A DNA stretch of 64,000 bases from Mangrovibacterium lignilyticum (GCF_010882175.1 NZ_WKLH01000006.1:186861-250860), one strand, 5' to 3'; shown: positions 44,151 to 53,991, counted from the stretch's first letter. Translations and numbers: made by a program. The notes: generated by a model from the sequence alone, not told the origin.

Positions 44151-45872
44151 TTAAGCGGTCCAACCGGTCACTTCTTCCATTGATGGATTTTGCAATCCCA
44201 GTTTATTTTTTTTGTTGTATCCGCAAAGGTCGTTAAACAGCTTTCCGGCTTTTACTTCTTTTAATGCATCAACTTTTTTGAAACCCATCTTACGAAGAAC
44301 TTCAATCCATTCACCCGGAATTCCGGCAGATTCAAATTTCTCGTCCGAATCAGCGTCTGCTTTCTTCTCCGGTTTCATTTGTGGAAAGAAAAGCACATCC
44401 TGAATGGACAGGTTGTTGGTCATGAACATCGTCAAACGATCGATCCCGATTCCCATACCTGATGTTGGAGGCATACCGTATTCCAACGCTCTCAGGAAAT
44501 CCTGATCGATAAACATCGCTTCATCATCCCCTTTTTCCGAGAGCGTCATCTGATCTTCGAAACGTTCGCGCTGATCAATCGGGTCGTTCAACTCCGAGTA
44601 AGCATTGGCCAACTCTTTTCCATTTACCATCAATTCGAAACGTTCTGTCAGCTCTGGATGTTCACGGTGTTTTTTTGTCAATGGTGACATTTCTACCGGA
44701 TAATCGATAATGAAGGTCGGCTGAATGTAATGATGCTCACATTTTTCGCCAAAAATTTCATCAATCAATTTTCCTTTACCCATTGTCGGGTCGTTCTCTA
44801 TTTCCAGTTTATCGCAGATTTCGCGTAATTCCGATTCTGATTTACCGGCAATATCATAACCGGTATGTTCTTTAATGGCTTCGTACATGGTTACGCGAGG
44901 ATACGGACGCTTGAAGTCGATCATTTTATCGCCAACCTGCAATTCAGTTTTGCCATGCAATGCCAAAGCCACACGTTCCACCATTTCCTCGGTGAAGTTC
45001 ATCATCCATTTGTAGTCTTTGTAAGCCACGTAAATTTCCATGACTGTGAACTCCGGATTGTGTGTACGGTCCATTCCCTCGTTACGGAAATCTTTGGCGA
45101 ACTCGTAAACACCTTCGAAGCCACCAACAATCAACCGTTTCAGGTATAACTCGTTGGCAATACGCAGGTACAACGGTATATTTAATGAATTGTGATGCGT
45201 GATAAACGGACGGGCAGCTGCTCCACCCGGAATCGATTGCAAGATTGGTGTTTCAACCTCCAGGTAACCATGTTCGTTGAACATTTCTCGCATGGTATTG
45301 ACAATCTTGGTGCGTTTAATAAACGCATCTTTCACCTGCGGATTGACCACCAAATCAACATAGCGCTGCCGGTAGCGTTGCTCCATGTCTGTGAACGCGT
45401 CATACACTTTACCATCTTTTTCCTTTACAATCGGCAGCGGACGTAACGATTTACTCAGCAAAACCAGTTCTTTTACATGAACTGACTTTTCACCCACCTG
45501 GGTTGTGAAGGCAAAACCTTTCACTCCGATAATGTCACCAATATCGAGCAACTTCTTAAAAACGTCGTTGTACAGGGTTTTATCCTCTCCGGCGCAAATT
45601 TCATCCCGGTTGATATACAATTGAATGCGACCAGAATCGTCCTGTATTTCAGCGAATGAGGCTTTCCCCATAATTCGGCGGCTCATAATTCGACCGGCCA
45701 AAACCACTTCCTGGAAGTTTTGCTTTTCAGGTTCAAATTCAGCCTTTATCACGGCTGTTTTGGCATTTACCGGAAACTCTTCTGCCGGATACGGCTCAAT
45801 CCCCAACTCTCTTAACTTTGCCAAAGAATTTCTCCTGATCACTTCCTGTTCGCTAAGCTCTGCTGTACTCAT
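44151..45872 (-). CDS. lysS: Lysyl-tRNA synthetase, class II
   Basis: 573 aa: N-terminal anticodon-binding OB fold (about 55-150, [18 protein letters not shown]), then the class II core with motif 2 [15 protein letters not shown] and motif 3 [15 protein letters not shown]. It is about 70 residues longer than the E. coli enzyme, with a C-terminal tail ending [15 protein letters not shown], usual in Bacteroidota. It charges tRNA-Lys. A promoter with TATCTTTG lies about 40 bp upstream. Confidence 0.96.
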   Translation of the reverse strand: MSTAELSEQEVIRRNSLAKLRELGIEPYPAEEFPVNAKTAVIKAEFEPEKQNFQEVVLAGRIMSRRIMGKASFAEIQDDSGRIQLYINRDEICAGEDKTLYNDVFKKLLDIGDIIGVKGFAFTTQVGEKSVHVKELVLLSKSLRPLPIVKEKDGKVYDAFTDMEQRYRQRYVDLVVNPQVKDAFIKRTKIVNTMREMFNEHGYLEVETPILQSIPGGAAARPFITHHNSLNIPLYLRIANELYLKRLIVGGFEGVYEFAKDFRNEGMDRTHNPEFTVMEIYVAYKDYKWMMNFTEEMVERVALALHGKTELQVGDKMIDFKRPYPRVTMYEAIKEHTGYDIAGKSESELREICDKLEIENDPTMGKGKLIDEIFGEKCEHHYIQPTFIIDYPVEMSPLTKKHREHPELTERFELMVNGKELANAYSELNDPIDQRERFEDQMTLSEKGDDEAMFIDQDFLRALEYGMPPTSGMGIGIDRLTMFMTNNLSIQDVLFFPQMKPEKKADADSDEKFESAGIPGEWIEVLRKMGFKKVDALKEVKAGKLFNDLCGYNKKNKLGLQNPSMEEVTGWTA

Positions 45873-45913
45873 TGGTAATTATCGATTATAATTCTGCTTC
45901 TAAAAAATTTGTG

Positions 45914-45921
45914 CAAAGATA
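45914..45921 (-). promoter_or_regulatory. -7 promoter box of lysS
   Basis: Minus-strand TATCTTTG, 41 nt before the lysS ATG; no convincing -33 TTTG at the right spacing. Confidence 0.5.
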
Positions 45922-46129
45922 AGATAAGAATTAAAAAAACCCTACTTCCTGTCCGTATCAAACTAAAACAAACGAAATCAGCTGTTTGTATTTTTCTTTT
46001 CAATGTTAATAATTTTATCTCAGGCCTAATAGTTTGAGCGGGTGAAATTTAGGCGAAATTTGATCCGATGATCAGTAAACGAGCTTGTTCCGACATTAAA
46101 ATTAGGTTTCCAGATCAGCGTTCATTTTT

Positions 46130-46137
46130 TATCTTTG
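46130..46137 (+). promoter_or_regulatory. -7 promoter box of recJ
   Basis: TATCTTTG, exact consensus, 44 nt before the recJ ATG. Confidence 0.5.
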
Positions 46138-46181
46138 ATCTTTTATTATAAGTATCTCCAAGGGAACACCGACAATATCAA

Positions 46182-47903
46182 ATGGATAAAATCTGGAAAG
46201 TTAAAGAACAAGGCGACATAAATGTAATCAAGCATTTATCTGCTGCCCTAAACGTCAATATGGTTATCGCCAACCTATTGTCGCAAAGGGGGATTACATC
46301 ATTCAATGAAGCCAAGTCTTTTTTTCGTCCTAAACTATCCGACCTGCACGATCCTTTTTTAATGAAGGACATGGACAAAGCAGTTGCTCGCATGGAGCAA
46401 GCGATCGATAATCAGGAAAAAGTATTAATTTACGGTGACTACGATGTTGACGGCACAACCTCGGTTGCCTTAATGTACCAGTTTCTGCGTAACCGAATCA
46501 AAGACTTAGATTATTACATTCCTGATCGATATTCAGAAGGATACGGTATTTCACCTCGTAGCATTGACTTCGCAGCAGAGGAAAAATTCACCTTGGTTAT
46601 CGTACTGGACTGTGGAATCAAAGCTATTGAAAAGATAAAACAAGCTAAGGAAAGAGGAATTGATTTCATTATTTGTGACCACCATAACCCGGATGACCAA
46701 ATTCCGGATGCAGTGGCAGTTCTTGATCCCAAACGTCCCGGGTGCGGCTATCCGTACAAAGAATTATCCGGATGCGGCGTTGGATTTAAGTTAATCCAGG
46801 CGTACACTCAAAAGAATGATGTTCCCGTCGTTGAACTCTACGACCTGCTTGATCTGGTCGTTGTGAGTATCGCCTCCGACATTGTTCCGGTAACCGGTGA
46901 AAACCGGGTGCTCGCATACTACGGCTTGAAAAAACTGAACAGCAATCCGAGCCTCGGGCTGAAAACGATCATTCAGATTTCAAATCTGGTCGGCCACCAA
47001 ATGACCATCAGCGATATTGTGTTTAAAATCGGGCCTCGCCTCAACGCTTCGGGCCGGATTGAACACGGTAAAAAATCGGTCGAGATGATGGTGATGACTG
47101 ATGAAGACGAATCGATTGTTTTAGGTGAAGAGATTAACTCGTTCAACGAAATTCGGAAAACACTTGACCGCGACATCACCCAGGAAGCACTGGACATGAT
47201 CGCTCACGACCCGGTACATTCCGAACGCTGTTCAACTGTACTGTACAACCGCGACTGGCACAAAGGCGTGGTCGGAATTGTGGCCTCCCGTTTAACGGAG
47301 CACTATTACAGACCAACGATTATCCTGACCGAATCAAACGGGTTGGCAACAGGATCAGCTCGCTCTGTAAAGGATTTTGATTTATACGAAGCAATTGGTC
47401 AATGCTCCGACTTGCTCGAGTCGTATGGCGGCCACATGTATGCTGCCGGTCTGACGTTGAAAATTGATAATATCCCGGCGTTTACCCGCCGATTTGAGGA
47501 AATTGTAAAAAACACGATCACAGAGTCGCAAAAAACAGAAATTCTGGAAGCTGATGCCAAACTTCAACTGTCCGACATCACTCCGAAATTCTATCGCATA
47601 TTAAAGCAGTTTGAGCCTTTTGGACCACACAACATGACACCGATGTTTTTAACTGAAAACGTTTTAGACAATGGAACCAGCCGCTGTGTGGGGCGCAACC
47701 AGGAACACCTGAAATTAGACTTGGTAGAGCCAACCGGAAATTCTTCCATTTTTTCTGCCATTGCCTTCAACCAGGCCAACCATTTTGATGCGATCAGCCA
47801 AGGGCTTCCTTTTGATATTTTATACACTATCTCGGAGAATGAATTCAGGGGTAAAACCAACTTGCAGCTATACATCCGCGACATTGAAGCCAAAATATAT
47901 TAG
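46182..47903 (+). CDS. recJ: Single-stranded-DNA-specific exonuclease RecJ
   Basis: 573 aa, normal length. The DHH phosphoesterase motifs are IYGDYDVDGTTS (motif I), VLDCG (II) and CDHHNPDDQIP (III); the DHHA1 domain follows with NRDWHKGVVGIVASRL and SYGGHMYAAGLTL, and an OB-like C-terminus. It is a 5'-3' exonuclease in recombination and mismatch repair. The uracil permease follows after 32 bp. Confidence 0.95.
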   Translation: MDKIWKVKEQGDINVIKHLSAALNVNMVIANLLSQRGITSFNEAKSFFRPKLSDLHDPFLMKDMDKAVARMEQAIDNQEKVLIYGDYDVDGTTSVALMYQFLRNRIKDLDYYIPDRYSEGYGISPRSIDFAAEEKFTLVIVLDCGIKAIEKIKQAKERGIDFIICDHHNPDDQIPDAVAVLDPKRPGCGYPYKELSGCGVGFKLIQAYTQKNDVPVVELYDLLDLVVVSIASDIVPVTGENRVLAYYGLKKLNSNPSLGLKTIIQISNLVGHQMTISDIVFKIGPRLNASGRIEHGKKSVEMMVMTDEDESIVLGEEINSFNEIRKTLDRDITQEALDMIAHDPVHSERCSTVLYNRDWHKGVVGIVASRLTEHYYRPTIILTESNGLATGSARSVKDFDLYEAIGQCSDLLESYGGHMYAAGLTLKIDNIPAFTRRFEEIVKNTITESQKTEILEADAKLQLSDITPKFYRILKQFEPFGPHNMTPMFLTENVLDNGTSRCVGRNQEHLKLDLVEPTGNSSIFSAIAFNQANHFDAISQGLPFDILYTISENEFRGKTNLQLYIRDIEAKIY

Positions 47904-47935
47904 ATCCTGTTTTTACATATCCTAAATTAATCCCT

Positions 47936-49156
47936 ATGAATGTATTAAGTAAAGGCCAAAATCAATTCACGCCAAGGAATATGGTTTTGGGCGTTCAGTT
48001 TTTATTTGTTGCCTTCGGTGCTACCGTTTTAGTTCCACTATTAGTTGGCATCGATCCTTCAGTCGCCTTATTTACTGCAGGCGTTGGCACTCTTCTATTT
48101 CATTTAATTACCAAAGGAATGGTTCCTGTTTTCCTGGGCAGTAGTTTTGCGTTCATTGCCCCCATCATCGAATCAACCAGATTATACGGACTTCCCGGCA
48201 CATTCTCGGGAATAATTGCAGTTGGTCTGGTCTACGGTGTTGTTTCCGGCTTAATTAAATTGAGAGGCTTAACATTTGTAGAACGGCTATTTCCTGCTTC
48301 AGTAGTTGGTCCTGTAATCATGATAATTGGTTTATCGTTAGCCAGTGCGGCTGTCGATATGGCTAAAACAAACTGGATCATTGCTTCTGTAAGTTTATTA
48401 ACGGCAATCGTTGTCGTTGTTTTCACCAAAGGAATCATCAAACTTATTCCGATTTTCGTGGGAATCATCGTTGGATATATCACCGGACTCTTTCTAGGAG
48501 TAATCGATTTTTCACCGATAAAAGAAGCTGCCTGGCTTGGATTACCTGCCTTCACGACTCCTCAATTTAGTTGGGGAGCCATTTTATATATGATCCCAGT
48601 GGCTATTGCTCCCATTATTGAGCATGTGGGCGATATGTACGCGATTGGTGGTGTTGCTGAAAAGAACTTCATCGAGAACCCGGGTTTGCACCGCACGCTG
48701 CTGGGCGATGGTGTTGCAACCAGTTTAGCCGGATTCTTTGGCGGTGTTCCCAACACAACTTATTCTGAAGTTACCGGAGCGATCAGTCTGACCAAAGTGA
48801 CAAATCCATTTATCCTTCGTATCTCCGCGATAACAGCAATCGTTTTTTCACTGATTGGGAAAGTCAGTGGCATCCTGAAAACGATCCCTCAAGCAGTTTT
48901 GGGTGGAATTATGCTCTTACTGTTCGGATTGATTGCCTCTGTCGGAATCAAAACGCTGATTGACTCCAAAACAGATATGACCCAAACACGCAACCAGGTT
49001 ATTGTATCAGTAGTATTAACCGTAGGTATTGGTGGTGCCGTAATATCTTGGGGTAATTTTTCACTGGCAGGAATCGGGTTGGCTGCTGTCGTTGGAATTC
49101 TCTTGAATCTTATCCTTCCTGGAGAATCGAAGGAAGTTCAGATTACTGAAGATTAA
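47936..49156 (+). CDS. uraA: Uracil-xanthine permease (NCS2 family)
   Basis: 406 aa with 12-14 membrane helices. NCS2 signatures: GVQFLFVAFGATVLVPLL at the N-terminus, PVAIAPIIEHVGDMYAIGG with the substrate-binding Glu and His, and the GDGVATSLAGFFGGVPNTTYSE block. The length and HVGDM fit UraA-type uracil:proton symporters. It may share the recJ transcript (32-bp gap). A long hairpin terminator follows. Confidence 0.9.
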   Translation: MNVLSKGQNQFTPRNMVLGVQFLFVAFGATVLVPLLVGIDPSVALFTAGVGTLLFHLITKGMVPVFLGSSFAFIAPIIESTRLYGLPGTFSGIIAVGLVYGVVSGLIKLRGLTFVERLFPASVVGPVIMIIGLSLASAAVDMAKTNWIIASVSLLTAIVVVVFTKGIIKLIPIFVGIIVGYITGLFLGVIDFSPIKEAAWLGLPAFTTPQFSWGAILYMIPVAIAPIIEHVGDMYAIGGVAEKNFIENPGLHRTLLGDGVATSLAGFFGGVPNTTYSEVTGAISLTKVTNPFILRISAITAIVFSLIGKVSGILKTIPQAVLGGIMLLLFGLIASVGIKTLIDSKTDMTQTRNQVIVSVVLTVGIGGAVISWGNFSLAGIGLAAVVGILLNLILPGESKEVQITED

Positions 49157-49177
49157 GCTACTGAAGCTTATATTACT

Positions 49178-49219
49178 AACAGAGGCCGTTTCATATTCCT
49201 GAAACGGCCTCTGTTGTTT
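49178..49219. terminator. Strong bidirectional terminator between uraA and DUF4251 gene
   Basis: AACAGAGGCCGTTTCA (49178-49193) pairs perfectly with TGAAACGGCCTCTGTT (49200-49215) over 16 bp around a six-base loop, followed by GTTTT on the plus strand. It separates two convergent genes. Confidence 0.9.
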
Positions 49220-49230
49220 TACCGGTTTAG

Positions 49231-49728
49231 CTAAATGCTTCTGTTACGAACCGGGCTAGTTTCCACCACACCTTCATAAGAAACAGCTTCCCGATTATTC
49301 GAGATCATCGTCAAAGTTGCCCGTCCGTCTTCGCCAATTCGAATTTGAACAAGCAAATTATCAGAATCAGTCTCAACATCGAAAGAAAGTTGATAAACAC
49401 GGTTTCTCTCATCGTACACCACATTGGCACTGCGGGCATATTCCCGAAACTGAAATCGCTCAACAGATTCGCCAAAAGAGCGTTCTAATGATGGCAACCA
49501 ACTCGCGATAAAACTATGATCAATTCTCAAATCATAACCATACGGCAATGGCACCTTTTGCCCTGAACGTTTGAAGGCATATTCTGCGGTAAACAATAAC
49601 TCACCGGATTCTACCAAGGATTTTATTTCTTCTGATTTTCCGTTCTTCCCATTTCCCGAAAAAGCCTGAGCACAAACACTACTCAAACTAAGCATCAAAA
49701 CTAAAAATAAAACTCCATAGGTTTTCAT
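49231..49728 (-). CDS. Secreted DUF4251-type protein (first paralogue)
   Basis: 165 aa from ATG 49728 (MKTYGVLFLV), giving a clean signal peptide cut near VCAQA; an ATG at 49791 would bury it. The mature part begins with a helix EIKSLVESGELLFTAEYA, then beta-rich sequence with VPLPYGYDLRI and ending SNNREAVSYEGVVE. The same frame of motifs recurs in the next gene (50020-50523), so they are paralogues. It fits DUF4251, a Bacteroidota periplasmic family of unknown function. Confidence 0.8.
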   Translation of the reverse strand: MKTYGVLFLVLMLSLSSVCAQAFSGNGKNGKSEEIKSLVESGELLFTAEYAFKRSGQKVPLPYGYDLRIDHSFIASWLPSLERSFGESVERFQFREYARSANVVYDERNRVYQLSFDVETDSDNLLVQIRIGEDGRATLTMISNNREAVSYEGVVETSPVRNRSI

Positions 49729-50019
49729 AATACATGTATTAAGCATTCTATTGAAGAACTCAAAATAAATGCCAAATATTATTAGAAACAATCTAAACTA
49801 GACATAAAACACATGACTTTTAGCAGGATTTCACTTATACTCATGTTACCGCCTAGAAGAATGAAACTTACAAAACCACAAAATGATAGATTATGAAAAT
49901 AAAACTTCCAGGATGGCTAAACATAAGTACGACTCCTGGCCATTTGCTTATCAACATGAAGAGCAAGAGTCATATTGATAGCACCCCATGCTCGGTCCAA
50001 CCGAAATACGAGATAACGG

Positions 50020-50523
50020 CTATTTCTTTTTAGGTAGAGCCTCAACAACTCCATAATAGCTGATACTTTGCCTGTTGTTCGAATTAACATTCAGATTTCC
50101 GTATCCACTCAGACCAACATTTAAATACAGGGTATAAGTGTCCACTTCTGTTTTCACCTCAAATCGAACATCATACGACTGTTTGCGGTCATTGTACTCC
50201 GTTTTCACATCATCGACTACTTCATCAAACTTAATACCTCCTTCCCCACCACCATAAGGAGCTTGATAAGCCCGCCCGAAATAAGGCAAATAGCAATGAA
50301 CGGAATCTCCTTTGAATTGCAATTCATAAGTTGAAGTCAAATCTATTTTACGCCCGGACATCGGATTTGCGGAACGGGCAATAAAGATATAGTCTCCGGA
50401 ATCAATCAACTCTTTCACTTCTGCAACCTTTTGTTCTTTGCGCTCTTTACGTGTCAATTTTTGAGCAAAGCCAGTTTGAAAACCAAGCATCAAAACCAGC
50501 AGCATTATTACAGCATATCGCAT
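50020..50523 (-). CDS. Secreted DUF4251-type protein (second paralogue)
   Basis: 167 aa from ATG 50523 (MRYAVIMLLVLML), signal peptide cut near GFAQK; ten more residues from 50553 are unlikely. It shares with its neighbour the block VKELIDSGDYIFIARSANP, a beta-rich centre with a glycine turn PYGGGEGG, and the end SNNRQSISYYGVVEA. Spaced 291 bp from the first paralogue, so probably separately transcribed. Function unknown. Confidence 0.8.
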   Translation of the reverse strand: MRYAVIMLLVLMLGFQTGFAQKLTRKERKEQKVAEVKELIDSGDYIFIARSANPMSGRKIDLTSTYELQFKGDSVHCYLPYFGRAYQAPYGGGEGGIKFDEVVDDVKTEYNDRKQSYDVRFEVKTEVDTYTLYLNVGLSGYGNLNVNSNNRQSISYYGVVEALPKKK

Positions 50524-50623
50524 AATTTGGTTATTTAATTGATTTATTTTCATTTAAGCAAAACCAATGCCACATTTGAACCATTACCAGCTTTCAGGCT
50601 GTCAATTATTTTATACCGTAAAA

Positions 50624-51703
50624 TCAGAATTCTGTTTCAGCTAATTTCTGACCTCTCCACATTTGCTCCCAGCCCAAATCAGCAAAACAGGGCCCAACTG
50701 TCGCTTCAGAGAACTTTATATCAGTATGTCCACCATTCCATTCCATTATTCGAACGTTATCATTTCTATCGACAGTCATATCCCACCCAATATACCTAAC
50801 TTGAGGTATCTTTCTATGTAAAATGACAGCTGCTTCAACACATTTTTCAAATGAGGGAATCCTTTTATCCGCAAAAGTGACCAATGTGTCTGGGTGATAT
50901 TTAACAAGTGAATAGTCTGAAAGATAGGCATCGCTATTTAACGTCCCAGTACCTCGATCGACATTAACTGCGATCTCGGTGTCTCGTAAAATATGTGTTT
51001 GAGATGATCTCCCCAACCTTAAATAACATGATCGAACCGAAATATCGCCAGTTTCCTCAAATAGAGTAGTAATTCGAATTGTCGCAACAGAATCAGGCAT
51101 TATCTCTGCTAAGACCTCATTCTGCTCTATGTACTCTTGAAAGACACCATTCCCTAATGATTTGATTTCATACATATCAAAATCTCTCTTAGTAAAAAAA
51201 TGCACTCCTCTCCCTTGATATGAATTCCTTTCTGTCTTAAAGACTATTTTTTCACTATTTTTAAAAAGACAGTCCACAATTACACCCTCTTTAACTACCT
51301 CCAAATTTTCGTTCAACCAAAGCCCATTAACATAACAACCAATATCTGGAAACAAATTAGAATTCAATATGTTCTTTGAAAATGGCTTAAGGAATGAAGT
51401 ATTCCCGTAATCTCCCATCCAAGAAGGAACAATATATCTCCCATAATAATTATCGGGGATCCACCCCTCTTTAAACGTTCCCGAAACCACGGAATAAACA
51501 TAAAGCCATGGTGCATACATTTTATTTCCAAATATATCAAGGGCATATTCATCGCACATTCTTATCACATCAGCACTTGAGTTACCTTTATGCTTTTCGA
51601 CTTCCTTTAACGTCTTTCTAGCTTCAGCATTTTGAATAATATTATATCTCTTCCACTTAGCTTTTAACACAAGTTTTTTTGCAATTTCAACTGATTTTTC
51701 CAT
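50624..51703 (-). CDS. Sugar-transfer-associated ATP-grasp protein (paralogue A)
   Basis: 359 aa from ATG 51703 (MEKSVEIAKKLV), matching the paralogue's start and length exactly; ATG 51718 would add five. It aligns end to end with the 52064-53143 product. Core motifs: YAPWLYVYS, WIPDNYYGRYIVP, EKIVFKTERNSYQGRGV (ATP-binding lysine and glycine loop), FQEYIEQN, and the metal-binding IGWDMTVDRNDN...IMEWNGG. This fits the ATP-grasp family linked to polysaccharide genes. ATP-grasp enzymes join a carboxylate to an amine or thiol; the substrate is unknown. It looks AT-richer than core genes. Confidence 0.8.
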   Translation of the reverse strand: MEKSVEIAKKLVLKAKWKRYNIIQNAEARKTLKEVEKHKGNSSADVIRMCDEYALDIFGNKMYAPWLYVYSVVSGTFKEGWIPDNYYGRYIVPSWMGDYGNTSFLKPFSKNILNSNLFPDIGCYVNGLWLNENLEVVKEGVIVDCLFKNSEKIVFKTERNSYQGRGVHFFTKRDFDMYEIKSLGNGVFQEYIEQNEVLAEIMPDSVATIRITTLFEETGDISVRSCYLRLGRSSQTHILRDTEIAVNVDRGTGTLNSDAYLSDYSLVKYHPDTLVTFADKRIPSFEKCVEAAVILHRKIPQVRYIGWDMTVDRNDNVRIMEWNGGHTDIKFSEATVGPCFADLGWEQMWRGQKLAETEF

Positions 51704-52063
51704 AATCAAATACATCATATTATACGATACGCCCTCTTCATTTAAACCTCTCTACAAAGTAACGAAAAGCCAATTAATAAACATATTTTGAATGATGGGT
51801 AATTTCACCAATATTTGTTATCAGACCATTACATTGGGAATAAGATCAAAATCAATACAAACCAGATGATGAATATTTTCATACTCCTCGATACTCAATG
51901 CACCAGAAAACCCGATTTGCAAAGTTGAAATCTTAGGGAAAAGAAACAGGTCACATGTTAAAAATGAAACTCTCCTCGGAATTCTAAAAACAGCCGAACC
52001 TAGTACCGCATAATAAAATAACTTATTTCAATAATATTTCAAGTGAAATCCGTATTACTTCTA
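51704..52063. other. Gap between the two ATP-grasp genes
   Basis: 360 bp. It holds the upstream element shared with paralogue B (51788-51808) and a minus-strand stretch of 68 codons without stop (about 51824-52027) that has no start codon and no recognised similarity. That stretch could be a gene remnant or chance. Confidence 0.55.
51788..51808 (-). promoter_or_regulatory. Shared upstream dyad element, copy A
   Basis: Minus strand: GTGAAATTACCCAT then CATTCAA; inverted arms TGAA and TTCA flank a centre with ATTACCCAT. It lies 85 bp before paralogue A and is nearly identical to the copy before paralogue B. TATGTTTA follows as a possible -7 box. Confidence 0.55.
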
Positions 52064-53143
52064 TCAATAACAAAGATTTGGTTCCTTTTCCCGGAGGTGA
52101 AGCTTGTCCCAGTCTAAATTAGCAAAACAAGGCCCCTGAATAGCTTCAGCTAGCTTGACGCCATTACCCTTCCCATTCCATTCCATAATTTTCACGTCGC
52201 CATTCTTATCAACGATTACGTCCCAACCAATACACCGTGATTGTGGAAATAAACGATGCAGGCTACAAACTGCATCAATACATTTATCAAAAAAAGGCAG
52301 TCGTTTCCCTGAAAACATATAACTCGTATCAGGATGCCTATCAGTAGTCTGAAAGTTCGGAAGATAAACGACTGGACTCAACTCACCGGATATTAGATCA
52401 GAAGTGATTCTAATCTCGGTTTTTGCAAGGACATGAGATTCAGCAGTCCGCCCCACACGCAAAATAGAAGAACGAACAGATACATTACCAAACAGATCTA
52501 TAACGGTCGTTATTCGTATGGTGGCAACCGAACCAGGCATAATCTCCTCAAAAAAAGGATGTTGTTGGATATATTCCTGAAAGACTCCGTTCCCCGCTAC
52601 CTTAATCTTTTTCATATCAAAAGTTGATTTTTTTAAAAAGTAAACGCCCAACCCCTGAAAAGGCTCATTGTCTGCTTTATATACGATTTTATCACTTCTT
52701 CGAAAAAGATATTCAGCTACCTTTGCCTCCGGAATAACTTCAAGTTTCGAATCAAGCCAAATACCATTCACATAAGCTCCAATATCAGGAAATAAATTGG
52801 ACTGAAATAAATTTCGAGTCAGGGGTTTTAAAAAAGACACATCGCCATAGTCACCCTGTAACATCGGAACCATATACCGGCCAAAATAATTATCAGGAAT
52901 CCACCCATCTCTAAACTCACCAGCAATGGCCGAATAAGCATACAACCAAGGAGCATAAATCTTACTCCCAAATCGCTCTTTCGCATATTTGTCGCACTGC
53001 CCTATAATGCTTTGCTTTGTTTTACCTTTCTGCTTTTCCACTTCCTGAAGAACCTCATTAGCCGTTTTATTTTGCAAAAAGTGATACCTCGTCCACTTGG
53101 CTTTAACCAGAACTTTTTTGGCAATATCTACTGACTTCCCCAT
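52064..53143 (-). CDS. Sugar-transfer-associated ATP-grasp protein (paralogue B)
   Basis: 359 aa from ATG 53143 (MGKSVDIAKKVLVKAKW). Same architecture and length as the downstream gene: helical N-terminus with YAPWLYAYSAIAGEFRDG, then SDKIVYKADNEPFQGLGVYF (ATP site), FQEYIQQHPFFEEIMPGSVATI, and IGWDVIVDKNGDVKIMEWNG (Mg2+ site). No glycosyltransferase, capsule or spore-coat genes are near, which is unusual for this family. Separately transcribed, to judge by the 66-bp leader with its own element. Function unknown; ATP-dependent ligase is the family-based guess. Confidence 0.82.
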   Translation of the reverse strand: MGKSVDIAKKVLVKAKWTRYHFLQNKTANEVLQEVEKQKGKTKQSIIGQCDKYAKERFGSKIYAPWLYAYSAIAGEFRDGWIPDNYFGRYMVPMLQGDYGDVSFLKPLTRNLFQSNLFPDIGAYVNGIWLDSKLEVIPEAKVAEYLFRRSDKIVYKADNEPFQGLGVYFLKKSTFDMKKIKVAGNGVFQEYIQQHPFFEEIMPGSVATIRITTVIDLFGNVSVRSSILRVGRTAESHVLAKTEIRITSDLISGELSPVVYLPNFQTTDRHPDTSYMFSGKRLPFFDKCIDAVCSLHRLFPQSRCIGWDVIVDKNGDVKIMEWNGKGNGVKLAEAIQGPCFANLDWDKLHLREKEPNLCY

Positions 53144-53208
53144 AGCTAAAAATTTTAGTTGTTGTTCGTTTATACAAAGAAATAAAAAAGACCACGAAGT
53201 ATTCTATG

Positions 53209-53229
53209 TTGAACTATGGGTAATTTCAA
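53209..53229 (-). promoter_or_regulatory. Shared upstream dyad element, copy B
   Basis: Minus strand: TTGAAATTACCCAT then AGTTCAA; perfect 5-bp arms TTGAA/TTCAA flank an 11-bp centre. Seventeen or more of 21 positions equal copy A. It lies 66 bp before paralogue B. Confidence 0.6.
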
Positions 53230-53406
53230 CACTATTTTGATAATATTATCCGGGAATAGCTATTAAAAAGACAATAAACGACCTTCTCCCTTACTTGACT
53301 ATACTTGTATGATATTGAAACCCAACCAGAAAACAACATGAGAGTTGTCAAAAAAAAACGAAACACCAAATTATAGATATCACGAAGAAATGTGTGTACA
53401 AGGATA

Positions 53407-53991
53407 TCAAAAACCAACTCCAAAACCGATGCTATAAAAAGGTTCCCAATCGTTGTATGGTGAATCTTTATCTTGCAAAACATCAAACAACACCTGGGCA
53501 TTTAACCACACGTTTTGAGAAATCGGCTTACTGTATCCTCCACCGACAAACAAAAAATTCACCCATTCGCGACTACTCCCTCCCATCAAATTATAGAGTT
53601 CGTAATTCATCGCCTCATATTCGACGTGAGCATAGAGTGAACTAAAAATTCGGTACCGGCTAAAGAAACTAACCCCATAGTTGGACGAACTGTAATCTGA
53701 TGCATATCGCTTGTCCTTAAAATACTCATAGGACAACTGAGTTCCAACCGATAACTTTGGACTAAGCTTGTACCCGATAAGCGGAGCGACTCCTACCGAG
53801 GTCACCCTGCCAAAGGATAAATTGACGTAACCGCCATAATAAATCTTGCTCTTATCAAACTTTGGCTTTTCCTCAACCTGGTGCTGTTCCTTCACGATCA
53901 CGGTATCCGACTGTTGAGCCTGATCTAGCTGTTGAGCAAAAGTACTTATTGAGACAATCAGGAATACAATCGAAAAATAAATTGCTTTCAT
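53407..53991 (-). CDS. Outer-membrane beta-barrel protein, hypothetical
   Basis: 194 aa with a signal peptide cut near TFAQQ. After a charged, Gln-rich linker (about 20-48, VIVKEQHQVEEKPKF), the rest alternates polar and hydrophobic residues in about eight strands (YYGGYVNLSFG, LSVGTQLSYEYF, LYAHVEYEAMNYEL) and ends YSIGFGVGF, a terminal aromatic as in outer-membrane barrels. OmpA/OmpX-like eight-strand barrel is the best guess. Monocistronic. Function unknown. Confidence 0.75.
   Translation of the reverse strand: MKAIYFSIVFLIVSISTFAQQLDQAQQSDTVIVKEQHQVEEKPKFDKSKIYYGGYVNLSFGRVTSVGVAPLIGYKLSPKLSVGTQLSYEYFKDKRYASDYSSSNYGVSFFSRYRIFSSLYAHVEYEAMNYELYNLMGGSSREWVNFLFVGGGYSKPISQNVWLNAQVLFDVLQDKDSPYNDWEPFYSIGFGVGF

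Larger units (their letters stand above)
45873..46181. other. Divergent promoter region lysS/recJ
   Basis: 309 bp without a gene. It holds minus-strand TATCTTTG (45914-45921) for lysS and plus-strand TATCTTTG (46130-46137) for recJ, both exact matches to the Bacteroidota -7 box. The middle is AT-rich with no further feature recognised. Confidence 0.6.

Noticed and set aside
53232-53501. 89-codon minus-strand frame overlapping the barrel gene end
   Set aside because: It overlaps the 3' end of the 53407-53991 gene in another frame and shows only hydrophobic low-complexity sequence.
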